Shown here: one piece after another, positions 63,969-64,000 of the stretch
Layout: every line of letters begins with the position of its first letter
Position numbering within the stretch: the first letter of the stretch is position 1
Assembly: GCA_020741775.1 (NCBI GenBank)
Contig: DYYG01000042.1
Coordinates: forward strand, 1-64,000
Direction of reading: 5' to 3'
Length of the DNA: 64,000 nt
Source of the DNA: Methylorubrum populi
GTDB lineage: Bacteria; Pseudomonadota; Alphaproteobacteria; Rhizobiales; Beijerinckiaceae
Program-made: the position numbers and the translations under genes
The notes under the pieces: model-generated
What the model saw: only the letters and a program-made list of their open reading frames with translations
Databases searched by the model: none
Told to the model about the DNA's origin: nothing

Positions 63969-64000
63969 TCAAACCTGACGGAGCCGGGCCTCCTCGGCCG
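63969..64000 (-). CDS. Possible C-terminal end of a gene cut by the window edge
   Basis: On the minus strand the last bases read EEARLRQV followed by TGA, a typical coding C-terminus with high GC3. Only about nine codons are visible, so no product can be named. Confidence 0.3.
   Translation of the reverse strand, partial: AEEARLRQV

Overview
The window is GC-rich chromosomal DNA from an alphaproteobacterium, most likely a Methylobacterium/Methylorubrum-type member of the Hyphomicrobiales. That placement is an inference. It rests on a permuted two-piece tmRNA whose tag reads ANDNFAPVAVAA, an alphaproteobacterial SspB, MmcB, a DUF4169/ribbon-helix-helix pair next to fumC, tandem CtrA-type TTAA-N7-TTAA boxes, and the intergenic repeat families. 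No phage, IS element or CRISPR array was seen. The DNA is mostly core genome with a few accessory islands.

Layout. 0-6.9 kb: a DUF971 protein, moaA (molybdenum cofactor), a GSCFA/WcbI pair (surface polysaccharide type), a beta-hydroxyacid dehydrogenase, miaA and serB. 6.9-13.1 kb: a leftward block of CPBP protease, thyA, folA, hflK, hflC and degP. 13.1-14.2 kb: ssrA (tmRNA), which is invisible to ORF calling, followed directly by sspB, the adaptor that delivers ssrA-tagged proteins to ClpXP. 14.2-22.7 kb: a cytochrome P450, fumC, DUF4169, RHH, mmcB, a BtuF-like binding protein, DedA, pdxY, PhzF, NUDIX and a lipoprotein. 22.9-26.8 kb: branched-chain amino acid genes leuA and ilvD; leuA is preceded by a previously unlisted leader peptide rich in Leu/Ile/Val codons and a hairpin. 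26.8-30.1 kb: dgcN-dgcA (D-glutamate conversion by N-acetylation) and a lytic transglycosylase with two CtrA-type boxes upstream.

30.3-41.3 kb holds the most interesting region. It is a co-directional cluster of inositol-3-phosphate synthase, an HD-domain protein, a methyltransferase, a Gfo/Idh/MocA oxidoreductase, a stand-alone YcaO protein, a xylose-isomerase-like TIM barrel, a GT4 glycosyltransferase and a PIG-L deacetylase. A uracil-DNA-glycosylase-like gene and a UPF0104 membrane protein follow. The set looks like a pathway for a modified inositol glycoside, and I do not recognise it as a described system. The GT plus PIG-L plus Ino1 logic resembles mycothiol biosynthesis, but the ligase is absent and a YcaO is present instead.

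41.3-46.0 kb: a PhoR-like kinase and a copper module (Cys-rich Csp-type storage protein, CopA ATPase, CueR) with a near-perfect CueR operator just before copA. 46.2-49.2 kb: an M20 hydrolase and a chemotaxis receptor. 49.3-57.5 kb: the conserved rimP-nusA-ylxR-infB-rbfA-truB translation/transcription operon, with a promoter and an attenuator-like terminator in the rimP leader. 57.6-64 kb: a CatB-like acetyltransferase, a lower-GC two-gene unit that looks like a PD-(D/E)XK-type toxin with an immunity partner, asd, two exported hypotheticals, a SpeG-like acetyltransferase and a possible partial gene at the edge.
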